Shown here: positions 1 to 10,676 of the stretch, piece by piece
Layout of the letters: every line of letters begins with the position of its first letter
Position numbering within the stretch: position 1 is the stretch's first letter
Source: Galeopsis tetrahit
Taxonomy: Eukaryota > Streptophyta > Magnoliopsida > Lamiales > Lamiaceae
Assembly (NCBI GenBank): GCA_963675135.1
Contig: OY776119.1
Coordinates: 73,277,727-73,341,726 of the forward strand
Length of the DNA stretch: 64,000 nucleotides
Reading direction: 5' to 3'
Position numbers and translations under genes: made by a program
Notes under the pieces: generated by a model
The model's input: only the letters and a program-made list of their open reading frames with translations
The model's database searches: none
What the model was told of the DNA's origin: nothing

Positions 1-33
1 GGAAAATAAGGCACCAAGTATAACCGTCGTGAT

Positions 34-181
34 GGAAATGAAGATGAGAATATTAATGATGAATAATAATTTTTTTTTGAACTAATATATTTTTGGTATT
101 TTTTCTAGGAAATGAAGATGAGAATATTAATGATGAATAATAATTTTTTTTTGAACTAATATATTTTTGGTATTTTTTCTA
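34..181. repeat. 74-bp tandem duplication (2 units)
   Basis: Units 34-107 and 108-181 are the same 74 bases, each beginning GGAAATGAAGATGAG and ending TTTTTTCTA. The duplication looks exact by eye, so it is recent. The first unit contains a short acidic open stretch ending in a stop, which might be the tail of a gene left of the window, but there is too little to support a gene. Confidence 0.9.
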
Positions 182-412
182 AATAATTTAGATAATTTTT
201 TTTATATACAAGTGTGTTCGAATTTTTTCATACATTTTATGAGTACGAATTTTTTCATAAAAATATTATTTATATAAAATTTAATCAAATCCAAATTTAA
301 TATTTCCTCGAAAAACTCATAATTTATGAGTACGAATCTGAATGTATAAATTATTTATTAATATTATGAGAGATAAAATTGAGGATAATAAATTTTTTTA
401 ATTTTTTTTTTT
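182..412. other. AT-rich stretch without recognised feature
   Basis: Very AT-rich sequence with short repeated words such as a twice-occurring 'gagtacgaat'. No reading frame, RNA gene or transposon terminus was recognised. Confidence 0.5.
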
Positions 413-512
413 GATGGAAAGTTAAATACCCATCCCTTTTTTTTCCACTCCCCATGACTCGAACCCAGGACCTAAGGCCTAGGTAGTGGTGCTCTAACCA
501 CTTGAGCTATCC
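413..512 (-). mobile_element. tRNA-derived short SINE, left arm of inverted pair
   Basis: On the minus strand this is a ~100-base unit starting GGATAGCTCAAGTGG, followed by a TTCGAGTC B-box-like motif, then a GGGATGGGTATTTAACTTCC tail region and A-rich end. TAGCTCAAGTGG and GGTTCGAGTC match RNA polymerase III A- and B-box consensus patterns of tRNA genes. The unit recurs at 514-626, as a tail fragment at 654-704, and with target duplications at 28791-28936, so it is a dispersed SINE and not a tRNA gene. Confidence 0.75.
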
Positions 513-513
513 C

Positions 514-626
514 GGATAGCTCAAGTGGTTAGAGCACCACTACCTAGGCCTTAGGTCCTGGGTTCGAGTCATGGGGAGTGGAAAAAAAAGGGATGGGTAT
601 TTAACTTCCATAAAAAAAAAAAAAAA
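514..626 (+). mobile_element. tRNA-derived short SINE, right arm of inverted pair
   Basis: This is the plus-strand partner of 413-512, separated by a single C at 513. The two arms mirror each other for about 100 bases with only a small indel near the outer end (gatggaaag versus atggaag). It carries the same A-box-like and B-box-like motifs and ends in a run of A at 611-626. Confidence 0.75.
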
Positions 627-653
627 TTAACTTTAAGCGTAATAAAAATGAAG

Positions 654-704
654 TTTTTTTTTTTTTTATGGAAGTTAAATACCATCCCTTTTTTTTTTTT
701 TTTT
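654..704 (-). mobile_element. Truncated SINE tail fragment
   Basis: Poly-T followed by ATGGAAGTTAAATACC and a long T run is the reverse complement of the SINE 3' tail seen at 560-626. The tRNA-like head is missing. It abuts the outer end of the inverted-repeat element that starts at 705. Confidence 0.6.
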
Positions 705-1557
705 CTGCGGTCAACAATTGATGATGTGGCTTGTCGGAGCTCGCCACGTCATATTACACATATTTTTTTTATTTTCCCTATAAAAATTACACTTTATAAA
801 AATATAAAATTTTATAAAAATAAAAATAAAATTCCAGTGTCTCCTCGGCTTTTCAAACTAAATCAAGTTTTCTTCTAACATTCTCAAACTAAATCAAGTT
901 ATTCTCTTATAACCATAAAAATTAAATAAAAATAAAACTCTCGGCATCTTCCACGTCTTCTTCACTTCTCAAACTGAACAGAGAGTTCTTTGGTATGCGC
1001 CTCTCTCTCACTTCTCACTTCTCAAACTCAACTAGTGTAAGCGGGGTTGATAAAAAGTTATAATATTTTTTATTTTTTATTTATTAATTAATATTTTTTT
1101 TTTTAAATAAAGGTCTTAATTTTAAAATGTTATAGTTAAATTTTAAGTGATTGTCTAATTAAAGAAAAAAATTATTACAAATTTTAATTTATATTGTAGA
1201 TTTATTTTTATTCTATAGTAGGTGTATGAAAATCGAATTAAAAAAATTATCTTTTAATGATATATAAATTTGATAAATTGATAAAAATGTAAAAGAAAGG
1301 ACAAACAATTAAGAGGAGCAACAAAAATGAAGTGAAAAAATGAATTTGAATAAAAAAAAGAATTAAGGAAAATAAATAAATGGATAAAAAAAATGTAATA
1401 TAAAATTAGAATGAACAATCAATAAAGAATATTAATATTAATATATACGTAAACATGTTAAAAAATCGTGTATATATATATATATTATTATTGTTTGTTA
1501 GAGTAATTTTAGGGAGAAAAAAATCAAATCTTATTGTTGGAGTAATTTTAGGAATAA

Positions 1558-1811
1558 GATTAAAATTATAATGTTAAATTTATGTAAGATGATATATTTG
1601 AATCGTTAATAATATTTGTAAGATTTATACGAAGATAACAAATAAGATGATATATTTGAATCCTTAATAATATTTGTAAGATTTATATTTGAATATTATT
1701 AATATTATTAAAATTATAATGTTAAATTTATGTAAGATGATATATTTGAATCGTTAATAATATTTGTAAGATTTATACGAAGATAACAAATAAGATGATA
1801 TATTTGAATTT
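1558..1811. repeat. ~149-bp repeat, about 1.7 units
   Basis: A block starting ATTAAAATTATAATGTTAAA and running through 'gatgatatatttgaatcg' and 'gatttatacgaagataac' is repeated nearly unchanged, the second unit starting near 1705. Each unit also contains two shorter copies of 'aagatgatatatttgaat'. Confidence 0.75.
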
Positions 1812-2023
1812 TTTAATTTTACATTTTTTTTCATGGGATAAGTAATCTTGATTGGTCAAACGAATATATTATTAAGATAGATTAAATTTATTTATCATTT
1901 TTACCAATCATCGTGAAAATCGTGTTTTTTAATATTAATTTTTTAATTTTACATTTTTTTTCATGGGATAAGTAATTTTGATTGGTCAAACGAATATATT
2001 ATTAAGATAGATTAAATTTATTT
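1807..2023. repeat. 87-bp direct repeat pair
   Basis: The blocks 1807-1893 and 1937-2023 share the segment from ATTTTTTAATTTTACA to AGATTAAATTTATTT with about one difference. They are separated by a short spacer and lie inside the 705-3572 element. Confidence 0.75.
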
Positions 2024-2329
2024 AAGTTAGATTTATAAAAATTAAAGTTAAAATACATTGGATTAAAAAAAGTAAAAAGATCGAAATATCAAATTTTATA
2101 TTTATTGTTGGAGTATTTAAATATTATTAAGATAGATAGATAAGATTAAATTTATTAAATTTATAGAATTATAAAATATTATTGTTTGTTAGAGTAATTT
2201 TAGGAAAAAAAATTATTGAAGTAATTTTAGGGTGAAAAAATCAAATCTTATTATTAGAGTAATTTTAGAAAATAAAAAAATCTAGAATTAAATTTGATAC
2301 ATCAAGGAAGAAATATACATAATTGTAAA

Positions 2330-3090
2330 AATTGCAAAATTGGATTAGACGAATTGTATTACAAAAATCTTTTGATCAAATAATGCAAAATTGGTCAAAT
2401 AAAAAAAATTCGTAGACTAATTGTATTACAAAAATCTTCAATCTTCGAACTCACAATCTTCAAACCACTTCAAAATTAGACGAATTGTATTACAAAAATC
2501 TTCAATCGTCGAACTCACAATCTTCAAACCACTTCAAAAATTTTACACAAATTGTATCTTCAATCTTCGAACTCACAATCTTCAAACCACTTCAAAATTA
2601 GACGAATTGTATTACAAAAATCTTTTGGTCAAATAATGCAAAATTGGTCAAATAAGTATATAATTGTAAAAAAAAAATTCGTAGACTAATTGTATTACAA
2701 AAATCTTCTTCGAACTCACAATCTTCAAACCACTTCAAAATTAGACGAATTGTATTACAAAAATCTTCAATCGTCGAACTTTTACACAAATTGTATCTTC
2801 AATCTTTGAACTCACAATCTTCAAACCACTTCAAAATTAGACGAATTGTATTACAAAAATCTTCAATCGTCGAACTCACAATCTTCAAACCACTTCAAAA
2901 ATTTTACACAAATTGTATCTTCAATCTTCGAACTCACAATCTTCAAACCACTTCAAAATTAGACGAATTGTATTACAAAAATCTTTTGGTCAAATAATGC
3001 AAAATTGGTCAAATACTCACAATCTTCAAACCACTTCAAAATTAGACGAATTGTATTACAAAAATCTTCAATCGTCGAACAAAATAATAA
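2330..3090. repeat. Satellite-like complex array
   Basis: Three or four modules are shuffled and reused: ACGAATTGTATTACAAAAAT, CTTCAATCGTCGAACTCACA or CTTCAATCTTCGAACTCACA, ATCTTCAAACCACTTCAAAA, and TTTTGGTCAAATAATGCAAA. The modules recur between five and ten times in varying order with little divergence. Open frames through it are repeat artefacts and encode the same low-complexity peptide repeatedly. Confidence 0.85.
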
Positions 3091-3555
3091 AAAACCACCA
3101 ACAAGGTTATCTTCAGTACACACCCGAATACAATAATTAATTGAGGTCCCGAACTAGTTGAACAAAACAACAAAATTATTAAATAATTTAAGAATTCCTG
3201 AAGAAATAAACCACCAAATCACCAATGATCATGGATTAGATGGGTGATTTTTTATTTTTTTATGATTTTTATGGTTAGAGGAGAATAACTCGATTTAGTT
3301 TGAGAATGGTAGAGAACACTTGATTTAGTTTGAGAAGCAGATGAGACGCATGAAATTTTATTTTTATAAAATTTTATGCTTAGGAGAGAATAACTTGATT
3401 TAGTTTGAGAATGGTAGAAGAAAACTAGTTTGAGAAGCGGAGAATACGCATACAATTTTATTTTTATAAAATTTTATATTTTTATAAAGTGTAATCTTTA
3501 TACGGAAAATAAAAAAATATGTGTAATATGAGGTGGCGAGCTCCGGTAAGCCACA

Positions 3556-3628
3556 TCAATTGTTGACCGGAGAAAAAAAAATGTGTATCTAATCAATTGT
3601 TGACCGGAGAAAAAAAAATGTGTATCTA
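3556..3628. repeat. Tandem duplication of the TIR terminus
   Basis: The unit that contains CAATTGTTGACCGGAG, an A run and TGTGTATCTAA occurs twice in tandem. It duplicates the right terminus of the 705-3572 element, which blurs the exact end of that element. Confidence 0.8.
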
Positions 3629-3629
3629 A

Positions 3630-4088
3630 TTGCAACACGATGTTGGGATTTTAAAAAAAATTCGTAAAGGTCGTGATTAAATTGATATTGGGACTAAAGG
3701 TGGTGTATTTATTTAAAATTAACCCTAAAAAAATTATAGATAAAAATAAATAAAACTACATTTTATGAACATAAAGAGTAAATTTAATGTAATATTGAGA
3801 TGTTTTAAGAACATAACTAAAATATTATTTTAAGTATAAATCTTCACATAAGAGACAAAAAAATATTAAAATTGATTATTTAGTAGGAGACAAATAAAGT
3901 AATATATATTTCATACATTTTAAAATATAAATAATATTTTTATGATCACCCCTTTTAAACTATTATTTAATTACTCAAATGATAATTTACTTTATTTATA
4001 AATGAGTTCATTAGTATCTCATAAGTCATAATATCTCATATTCCTTAAAATTATAAAACGAAATCATGCATACAATGTTTAAACAAAA
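3630..4088. other. AT-rich intergenic stretch
   Basis: No gene or transposon terminus recognised. The sequence is AT-rich with scattered stops in all frames. Confidence 0.5.
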
Positions 4089-4090
4089 TA

Positions 4091-4204
4091 CTCCCTCCGT
4101 CCCCGAAATAAAATAATAGATAAAGTATAAGTAATGTGATTGAGAGAGATAAAATAATTTATCATAAATGGAATAAAAAACTTATTGTGGGGACGGTGGG
4201 GGAG
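4091..4204. mobile_element. Stowaway MITE
   Basis: The left end is CTCCCTCCGTCCCC and the right end is GGGGACGGTGGGGGAG, the conserved Stowaway (Tc1/mariner) inverted termini, flanked on both sides by TA (4089-4090, 4205-4206). At 114 bp it is short for the superfamily. It sits just outside duplicated segment A. Confidence 0.85.
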
Positions 4205-4709
4205 TACTTTTTATTATTATTTTGAATTGTTTCTTTTATGTTTTTATATTATTATTTTGAAAGCTTTTCTTTAAAAAAAATGTTTAATATAATTGCCCAC
4301 CAAAATGGCATCATGGTCTAAAACATCAAAGCACACAGTTATGCTAAAACCATTCAGGCCATGTCCAAAGAATATGTCCCAGAAGTGTAGAAAAAACTTA
4401 ATTCATTCTCAAGCTTAATAATTCTGATCTAAATTTGAGCCCAAAAAAACAAAATTAATGTGACAACCATATAGTAAGTTTTTTTTATCACATATCGAAT
4501 ATAAACTAGTCCCATAGCCAAGAATTGACACATGAAATACGAGTTAAATATGCAAAGCAAGTAGGGCCAAAAGCAACACAAAATAAAGCCCCACTGATTC
4601 ATTAATTCCACTGCTAGCATACAAAAGTCAAAGAAAATCTGGAAATAACAGGCAGCTTCATAGTTTGTTGTGTTAAGATAGATAGATAGATAGGATAATA
4701 CTAGAATTA

Positions 4710-5061
4710 CTACTGAATTCCTGCAAGTTGTTCTTCTTTGTCCTGAAGCAGCTGTTCAAGTGCCTCCATCTTCTTCCCCGGTTTAGCCCCTTCATCCATC
4801 ATGAATTTCAACACCCCCACTAATCCCCTTATCTGCAAAATCTCCAACTCTAACGCATGCTTCTTATCAAGTTCTGCCAAAAGCTGTGTTGTCATTTCGA
4901 CTATAACTTCCTTTTCCCTCTGTCATCATCGATCAAACATAGGAGTATTAAACACCAACAACATGTTGCTATTATTATTATTATAACATTAATATAAATG
5001 AATATTGGACCTTTTGTTCATCAACAAGTTTCATCATGTTTTCATCAACCTTCATCTCCTC
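4710..5061 (-). pseudogene. IDN2/FDM-like coiled-coil C-terminal exons (copy A)
   Basis: Two minus-strand exons can be read. The first, 5061-5011, follows a GTGTAG acceptor and encodes EEMKVDENMMKLVDEQK. The second, 4919-4710, follows GACAG and encodes REKEVIVEMTTQLLAELDKK, then a Leu/Glu-rich coiled coil ending in TAG. The intron between them is short. From memory of the family, this pattern (ADE..L.LVE.QKREKE followed by LELEI..LKG.L.VMK) is the coiled coil before the XH domain of FACTOR OF DNA METHYLATION/IDN2 proteins, which act in RNA-directed DNA methylation. The XH domain and the N-terminal XS domain are not visible, so this is a fragment. Minus-strand exon-like pieces at 10239-10331 and 13451-13535 lie in the correct order to belong to the same broken gene, but they do not resemble FDM to me. 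Confidence 0.5.
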
Positions 5062-5814
5062 CTACACAAACTTACTAGGTCAATTTAACTGTTTACGACT
5101 TTTTCTCAGATAAATTTACATAAACAATCTTCCTGTAACAATGATCCCAAAGTCCATTTTCCAAACCATGTATGTAGAGAGTTTGCTACTTCACATGAAA
5201 ATAAGTATACAAAATGAGATGAAGATAATGACCTGTATGGCTGTATCTACAACTTATAAACATGAAAAAACCAAATCAAATGGTACAAATTTTGATCAAA
5301 TCTAACTTTAATATCCCCAAAATCAAAACAAGAATCACCCATTCCAAACTCAAAACATATATATATATAGAAAAGCAAATCACAACCCAAATCATCTGAA
5401 TCAGGGTTAATCCCTTTAATATTGAAGTATGTATTTATTCAAAGAAAATCTGGAAATAGCAGCTTCATAGTTTTCTAATTTAGAACTAGTTGTGTTATCA
5501 AGATAGGAGTGGCTGAATCATATCAGGATTAGGGCAAATTCTTATCAGTTATAAACATTAAAATACGAAATCAAATTCAACCAAAAATAAACCACGCAAA
5601 TTTAATTTAAACAAGAATCACTCATTCCAAACCCAAATCATAACCATAAAACCAAATCATCCGACATGGTTAGTCTCTAACCACCTTTATACATCTTTAT
5701 ACATACCTGATCAAATGAAAAAAACAGCGCTTCAAAATTTAACCAAACCCGATTCTCTCTTTTAAAACTCAAACTAGTATGTATGAAAAATGCATATCAG
5801 AACCCATAATATAC
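5062..5814. other. Non-coding part of copy A
   Basis: AT-rich sequence with no supported gene. It aligns to 19932-20570 of copy B with several small indels, including a short duplication-like stretch in A around 5560-5680 that B lacks. Confidence 0.5.
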
Positions 5815-5990
5815 AGAGGAAGAATAAGAGTCACGGCCAACAAGAGTATACGTGTTGCCAATAGAATGGACGGCAGGAACAAGAGTCATGTAGTTATACG
5901 TGTTGCCATAGAATGCACGGGCAGATGCATGTTATATACGTGTGGCTAGTAGAATGCACGGGCAGTTATATACGTGTTGCTCGTAGCTAG
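5815..5990. repeat. Degenerate ~45-bp tandem repeat
   Basis: The motif TATACGTGTTGCC..TAGAATG.ACGG occurs about four times with spacer variation. Copy B has about two units at 20590-20670, so the array has expanded or shrunk since the duplication. Confidence 0.7.
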
Positions 5991-6356
5991 CCTGATTGAT
6001 ATGTCTTTGACTTTTACTAAATTAATTAATTAGTATATTGATTGATTGGAAACAAAATCAATTTTCATGAATTTTATTGATAGGAATTTTGAGGTTACAT
6101 AAATGAAAAACACACCTTTGTATCTAATAGTTTTTCTTTTACTAAATTAATTAATTTGTTGATCAAATGAATTTTATTGATAGGAATTTTGAGGTTAATG
6201 AAAAACACACAATTTTATCTTATAGCCTGATCGTTAAATGTGTTGTAAAATGTAAATTTTTGATAATATATACAAAGTATCCGACTAAACAAAACAAATT
6301 AATCAGTTGATAAAATCGATGATTTAAATTTAAATTTAAGAATATCAAAAAGTCAC

Positions 6357-6465
6357 TTGAATATTCTAAATAATTATGAAATGAAATATATAAAAATATT
6401 GTTCAAGATTTTTTTTAAAATAATATTGTGTTGCTTTATTATAATTATATTTCTAGAGGGTTTTA
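6357..6465. other. Pre-insertion site of copy B Helitron
   Basis: The words around GTTGCTTTATTATAATTATA in this copy are continuous, whereas copy B has 2.2 kb inserted between the equivalent A and T. This stretch therefore serves as the empty site for the Helitron at 20990-23207. Confidence 0.7.
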
Positions 6466-6895
6466 AAATATTTCCAATATATCTTCGATATATCCCTTTT
6501 ACGTGTTCATCGATATCTATATTAGGAAAAACCGATATTTTCACGATATTTGTAAAAAAGTCGAAAATATCGATAAATGTCGGTAGACAATAACAATATC
6601 GTGCCTAATATCGGTAAAATATCGAGAAAATATCGAAAAATATCGAGAAAATGTCGATAAATCTCGAAAAATATCAATAAATATCATATGAAATAACATT
6701 GTATATTATATTTTATATAAATTTATCACTTGATATAAAATGTATTCAAATTGTTTTGTTAATTTTATGTATTAAATGTTTGTTATTAAATTTTTATAAT
6801 TTTCAAAATTTACCGATATCATATTCTATATCTATATCCATATCTCCACAAATTTAAGGTCTGATGTTTCTATCGATATAGATATTTTCATTCTT
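6465..6895. repeat. Copy-A-specific block with ATATCGA repeats
   Basis: Copy B reads straight from TAGAGGATTTTACCCC to CCTAAAACCAC, while copy A has some 400 extra bases here. The block is rich in ATATCG, TATCGA and TCGATA words, densest at 6570-6690, where AATATCGAGAAAATATCG-like units repeat. Its ends show no clear TIR or target duplication to me. Confidence 0.5.
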
Positions 6896-7319
6896 GCCTA
6901 AAACCACATAAAAAAACTAAATTGATTTTTTTTTTTTACTTTTACTTTATTTAATTCGCGCGTCCCATTTAATGATTTTGAGGAGGCAACGACTAGATCA
7001 ACCTAAAACTAATTGTTAATTCTATTATCACTTCCAACTTTTTAATTTTGTTACAAAATTTTTGTTTTTTTATATATATTTCCAAACCTTTCAATTGCCA
7101 CATGTCTCAACCACACCTTTTTATCTCAACTAATTTTCTTCAAAACTCTACATTTTAAAATAGAGAATTTTTCCTAATGAGGTCATTCTTATAACACATT
7201 AATAAATAGAAACTATAAGTTTAAAAAGTTTCTATTAGGTTCAATTTAGAGTAAAAGTCCCAAAACTACCCTTAATATACATTCTTTCATTATTTTCGAA
7301 AATTAGAAATTAAATCAAA

Positions 7320-7520
7320 TTTTAAACTCCACAAATGTTGCAGCTAACGTCAAAAAACTCCGCTTGTCGATTTGCTTCTCTCAGGCGGCGTTGCCGCTGG
7401 ATTTTACGGCGAGCTTTCATCCCCGACGAGCAGAGATTTGTTTCAAAGTTTGTGTACGGTGAGTGTTTGTGAAAATGCCCGTCATCACCGTCACCACCCG
7501 AATGATTCAATCCATATACC
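7320..7520 (+). other. Exon-like GC-richer fragment (copy A)
   Basis: A short GC-richer patch encodes, on the plus strand, an Arg-rich stretch LRRRCRWILRRAFIPDEQ followed by a possible donor (GTGAGTG). The same patch is at 23755-23900 in copy B with substitutions (donor GTAAGTG). It may be a captured first exon. I do not recognise the gene. Confidence 0.35.
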
Positions 7521-8378
7521 GAAATAACCCTCTTAATAAGGTTATGTATTTTTTGTTTGTTTAATTGTCATTAACTTTACGTGCATTGATCTATATGTCT
7601 TTTATCATTCATAGTTGTCATCGTATTCATAGTTATGCATTTTTTTTGTTCATACATTCCTTACTAAACGTATGCATAGTTGTCGTCGTATTTACATGCA
7701 TTGGTGTATATGAATTTTCTCGTTCATACATTCCTTTCTATACATATGCATATTTGTCGTCATTTTTACATGCATTCTTTTATATGCATTTTGTCCTTCA
7801 TATATTTGGAATGAACTTCGCTGGAAAAGAATGATCTGGGGTTTTTGAAACTCGCCCGAATGAAGTGCAGAAATTGTGGAAAGAAATCTTTCAGCTAAAC
7901 AAATTCATCTAATTAATTGGGATGACCTTCTTTTTTTGAAAGATTTGAAATTTGGAAGGTGATGTGATAAAATTACGCAATCTTCGAAAATATGCATTTA
8001 TAATTTGATTATATATTAATGCTGACCAATATATAATAATTTGATATTATTTAAATTGAAAAAGGACATGTCTGTCTTATTAAGCTCCATTTTGAATCAA
8101 TTGGAATTAAAATAATAAGCTAGTCCCTATCAGAAAAGAATAGTTGTAAAATGAATCTAATAACAAATTACCCTTTAAAATATCTCCATTCTCCTTAATT
8201 TTGACTTTAAAATTTAATCTCAACCCTCCATTTTAATTTTTAATCTCAACCCTCCATTTTAATTTTTAATCTCAACCATACATTCTTACTAGTATAGAAC
8301 CGTGTATTACAAGACATTTTAAATAAATATTTTAATATTTAATATCATATCTTTTACTTATTTACTTTATTAAAATTA

Positions 8379-8622
8379 GGCTCAATTTGGATGTAGGGAT
8401 TTGATCTATGGATTTTAAATCCACCATCCAATTCCAAATCCACTTGTTTGGATTATGAATGAATTTCAAATACTTAGATTTTTGCTCACATAATTTTTAG
8501 TTAAAATGGAGTGGATTTTAAATCCTCACTAAAATCATGTCATTTGAAAACCATCTATTTTTAAATGCTTTCATTTGAAATACCTCTTCAAATCAAATCC
8601 CCTCATCCAAACACAACCTAAG
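8379..8622. mobile_element. MITE present only in copy A
   Basis: Copy B has an uninterrupted AAAATTAGGTTATTATAG at 24757-24774. Copy A has about 244 extra bases at this site with inverted ends (TTTGGATGTAGGGATTTGA and the reverse complement of TCAAATCCCCTCATCCAAA). The TTTGGATG-type terminus is common in PIF/Harbinger or hAT MITEs. The target duplication is too degenerate to decide between them. The insertion postdates the duplication, or was lost cleanly from B. Confidence 0.65.
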
Positions 8623-8959
8623 GTTATTATAGTTATATTTTTTAAAAATAATTACATTCACATTGGTTGATCTTTTACTTTATATGTTTTTTTTTTACGG
8701 ATTCTTTTTTAATTTGTGTAGTAATTCAATTGAGAATTTCAAAAACTTGTAAGCTTAATATAACATTAATGGTCAGAGTTAGAGAGTTTACGACATAGAA
8801 TTTTTAATTCATTTTAACTATTTGTTAATGTTCATTGCAAAACACAATAGAACAATGGATGTATACTTTATTCCCCAATAAAAATACCCAAAATTATTCA
8901 AGCATTAAACACATGATTTTTCAGTTTTGTAACAATCAATCTAATACCATTGTACAAAT

Positions 8960-9310
8960 CTCATTTGTTATATATGTTATCTATCGGAGCTCAAGTACAC
9001 TTTCTATTAACCGGGTATTTTAGACAACAATTAGTCTCAGTCAATGGGTATAGAGAATTAACTATTGTCTCAATGGGATCGTGTGCATCCATTATCAAAT
9101 TATGTTATGAAACTTCTATTTGTGAACAACCATCATTATACTCTCCAACGTCTTCATCACCAACTTTTAAAATCCAATCAGAGAATTCATATAACTGCTT
9201 ATTTGGCTCATCACAACTTGAGCCTTCGATGCTCATATTCCTCGTTAGTGTAAGTACGTTGCTTGACTTCCACAAGATATATAACTCACGATTATCCAAC
9301 ACCAAACTCC
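8960..9310 (-). pseudogene. Helitron PIF1-type helicase fragment
   Basis: On the minus strand the frame at 9305-9105 reads LYILWKSSNVLTLTRNMS, then YEFSDWILKVGDEDVGEYND and QIEVS, then a stop. Just downstream PIETIVNSLYP follows. From knowledge of plant Helitron Rep/helicase proteins, the order 'LW..CKVL.LT.NMRL', 'FAEWIL.VGDG', 'EIEIP' and 'PIE.IV...YP' is characteristic of the PIF1-type helicase C-terminal half. It is a short fragment interrupted by stops. Copy B keeps only the last part, having lost about 320 bp. Confidence 0.7.
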
Positions 9311-10238
9311 CATAATTGACTGCATATTCCTGTGAATAAGAATATCATACACATCACTACATCAACTAAGATGTGGAACCAAAATACTAACATTAAGCTT
9401 ACAAATTAACCACTCAAGATAGTTAGTAAGGGGCACTTGATTTAAATTCTCCAATGGATCAAAAAGTTAATTACAATGAGAATTATGTTACATTGTTATT
9501 GTCTGTAAGAAATATGATGAAGGTGACTTGATATCTTTTATTCTCGATTGTTAACATGCAACCCTTTTCATATGGCATCATCTGTCAGTATATGGATTAA
9601 AAAAGATAACGTTAAAAAAGTCGATCAAGTTGAGGAGGACGTGTGTCCTATCCTAGATTAACAGAATTAAGCAATAATTTCAGTAGAGCATAGCTGGTTT
9701 TGATTCAAACTAAACCATATTTTCTTTGAACAAACATCAAGAAAACAAAATGTTTGACTACCTAATTCCTAGCAACAAAATGTTTAAAATAATAAAATAT
9801 TTTACACGACCTTTTAAACAGCATAGGTTTTGTACTCAACTAACCCCAACATCCGGCATAGCAACTCCTCTTAATTGCAGAATTAATTCAAATTCCTACG
9901 GATTCAAGCAGTAAAAAAAAGTACATATGATGTTGTTAATCAACAAGTTTGGAGTTAAGAAGCCACTCATAAGTTAATTCAACACGTGCACACCGTACTC
10001 AAGTTTAATGGGATTCACAAATATATGGTCCAGATTGAATTTATCATCTAAGCACGCTCGATGTACTTAAGATTATGTATTGTATTTCAGATACCACTCT
10101 TAGGTAAAAAATTCTCAGATACCATGACTACATAAAAGCAGCTTTTTCCATACAATTTCAAGTAAAAAAAAGAGCTAATAAAACTACAGGTGAAACTGAA
10201 AATGTAATAATATTGAAAAAAATGATAACATATCTTAC
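9311..10238. other. Non-coding part of copy A
   Basis: Nothing coding is supported. The stretch aligns with 25228-26235 of copy B with small indels on both sides. Confidence 0.5.
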
Positions 10239-10331
10239 ATCCTTTTCAAATTTCAATGGCACTTCTAATTCTATGCTCTTCTCAAAATTCTTCATAGCCA
10301 TCTCAATCTCCTCAAAATGATCAATATGTAT
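10239..10331 (-). pseudogene. Unidentified exon (copy A)
   Basis: Minus strand: acceptor TTATTCAG, then a coding-like stretch, then a donor GTAAGATATG. In copy B the same exon (26322-26236) is a clean 29 codons, phase 0 at both ends, reading DPFEEIEMAMKNFEEEHRIR. In copy A small indels near 10260-10290 break that frame. The peptide is acidic and helical. I cannot name the gene. Confidence 0.45.
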
Positions 10332-10676
10332 CTGAATAAAAGCATAATATAAATTGTAATAGAGTATTTAAAGTCCAGATTTTAAGAAATCTAAATTAAA
10401 TTTTATTAATATCTATATCAAATAATGGAAATAAAACCCATATACCCTAGCTAGAGAATCTCTGGGGATGGTCATGTAATTTACACTATACACAATATTG
10501 TTCTTCATTTTCCAAATTTAATTTTCTATCTATATCTTCAACTGATTATTCCGGGATCACTTAGGGTAATTAGTGATTTTTTTTATATCCATATATTGAA
10601 AGAAAACAAATATGCTAATCAGGATTTCCATTGTTTGAGATAACAATACAAAATTATGAGTTGACTTGAAAATTAA

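Larger units (their letters stand above)
705..3572. mobile_element. Long-TIR DNA element (Mutator-like candidate)
   Basis: The left end (705 to about 945) and right end (about 3240-3572, reverse-complemented) match over more than 200 bases. Outer ends read CTGCGGTCAACAATTGATG and CTCCGGTCAACAATTGATG, followed by a shared GGAGCTCGCCAC and then AT-rich sequence. Long TIRs with a non-coding AT-rich interior suit a non-autonomous Mutator-like element. No target duplication could be defined because the left flank is a SINE tail and the right terminus is itself duplicated (3556-3628). The interior holds the repeat arrays listed separately. Confidence 0.55.

Noticed and set aside
1..60. C-terminal exon of an unknown protein (acidic tail followed by TAA)
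   Set aside because: Only some 18 codons, with an upstream stop in the same frame. The stretch is part of a 74-bp tandem duplication.
514..590. Functional tRNA gene
   Set aside because: A- and B-box motifs are present, but there is no cloverleaf with a proper acceptor stem. The unit is dispersed with A tails and target duplications, so it is a SINE.
2330..3090. CRISPR-like alternation of repeats and spacers
   Set aside because: Repeat modules vary in order and spacing, spacers are themselves repeated, and the context is a plant nuclear genome. It is a satellite-like array.
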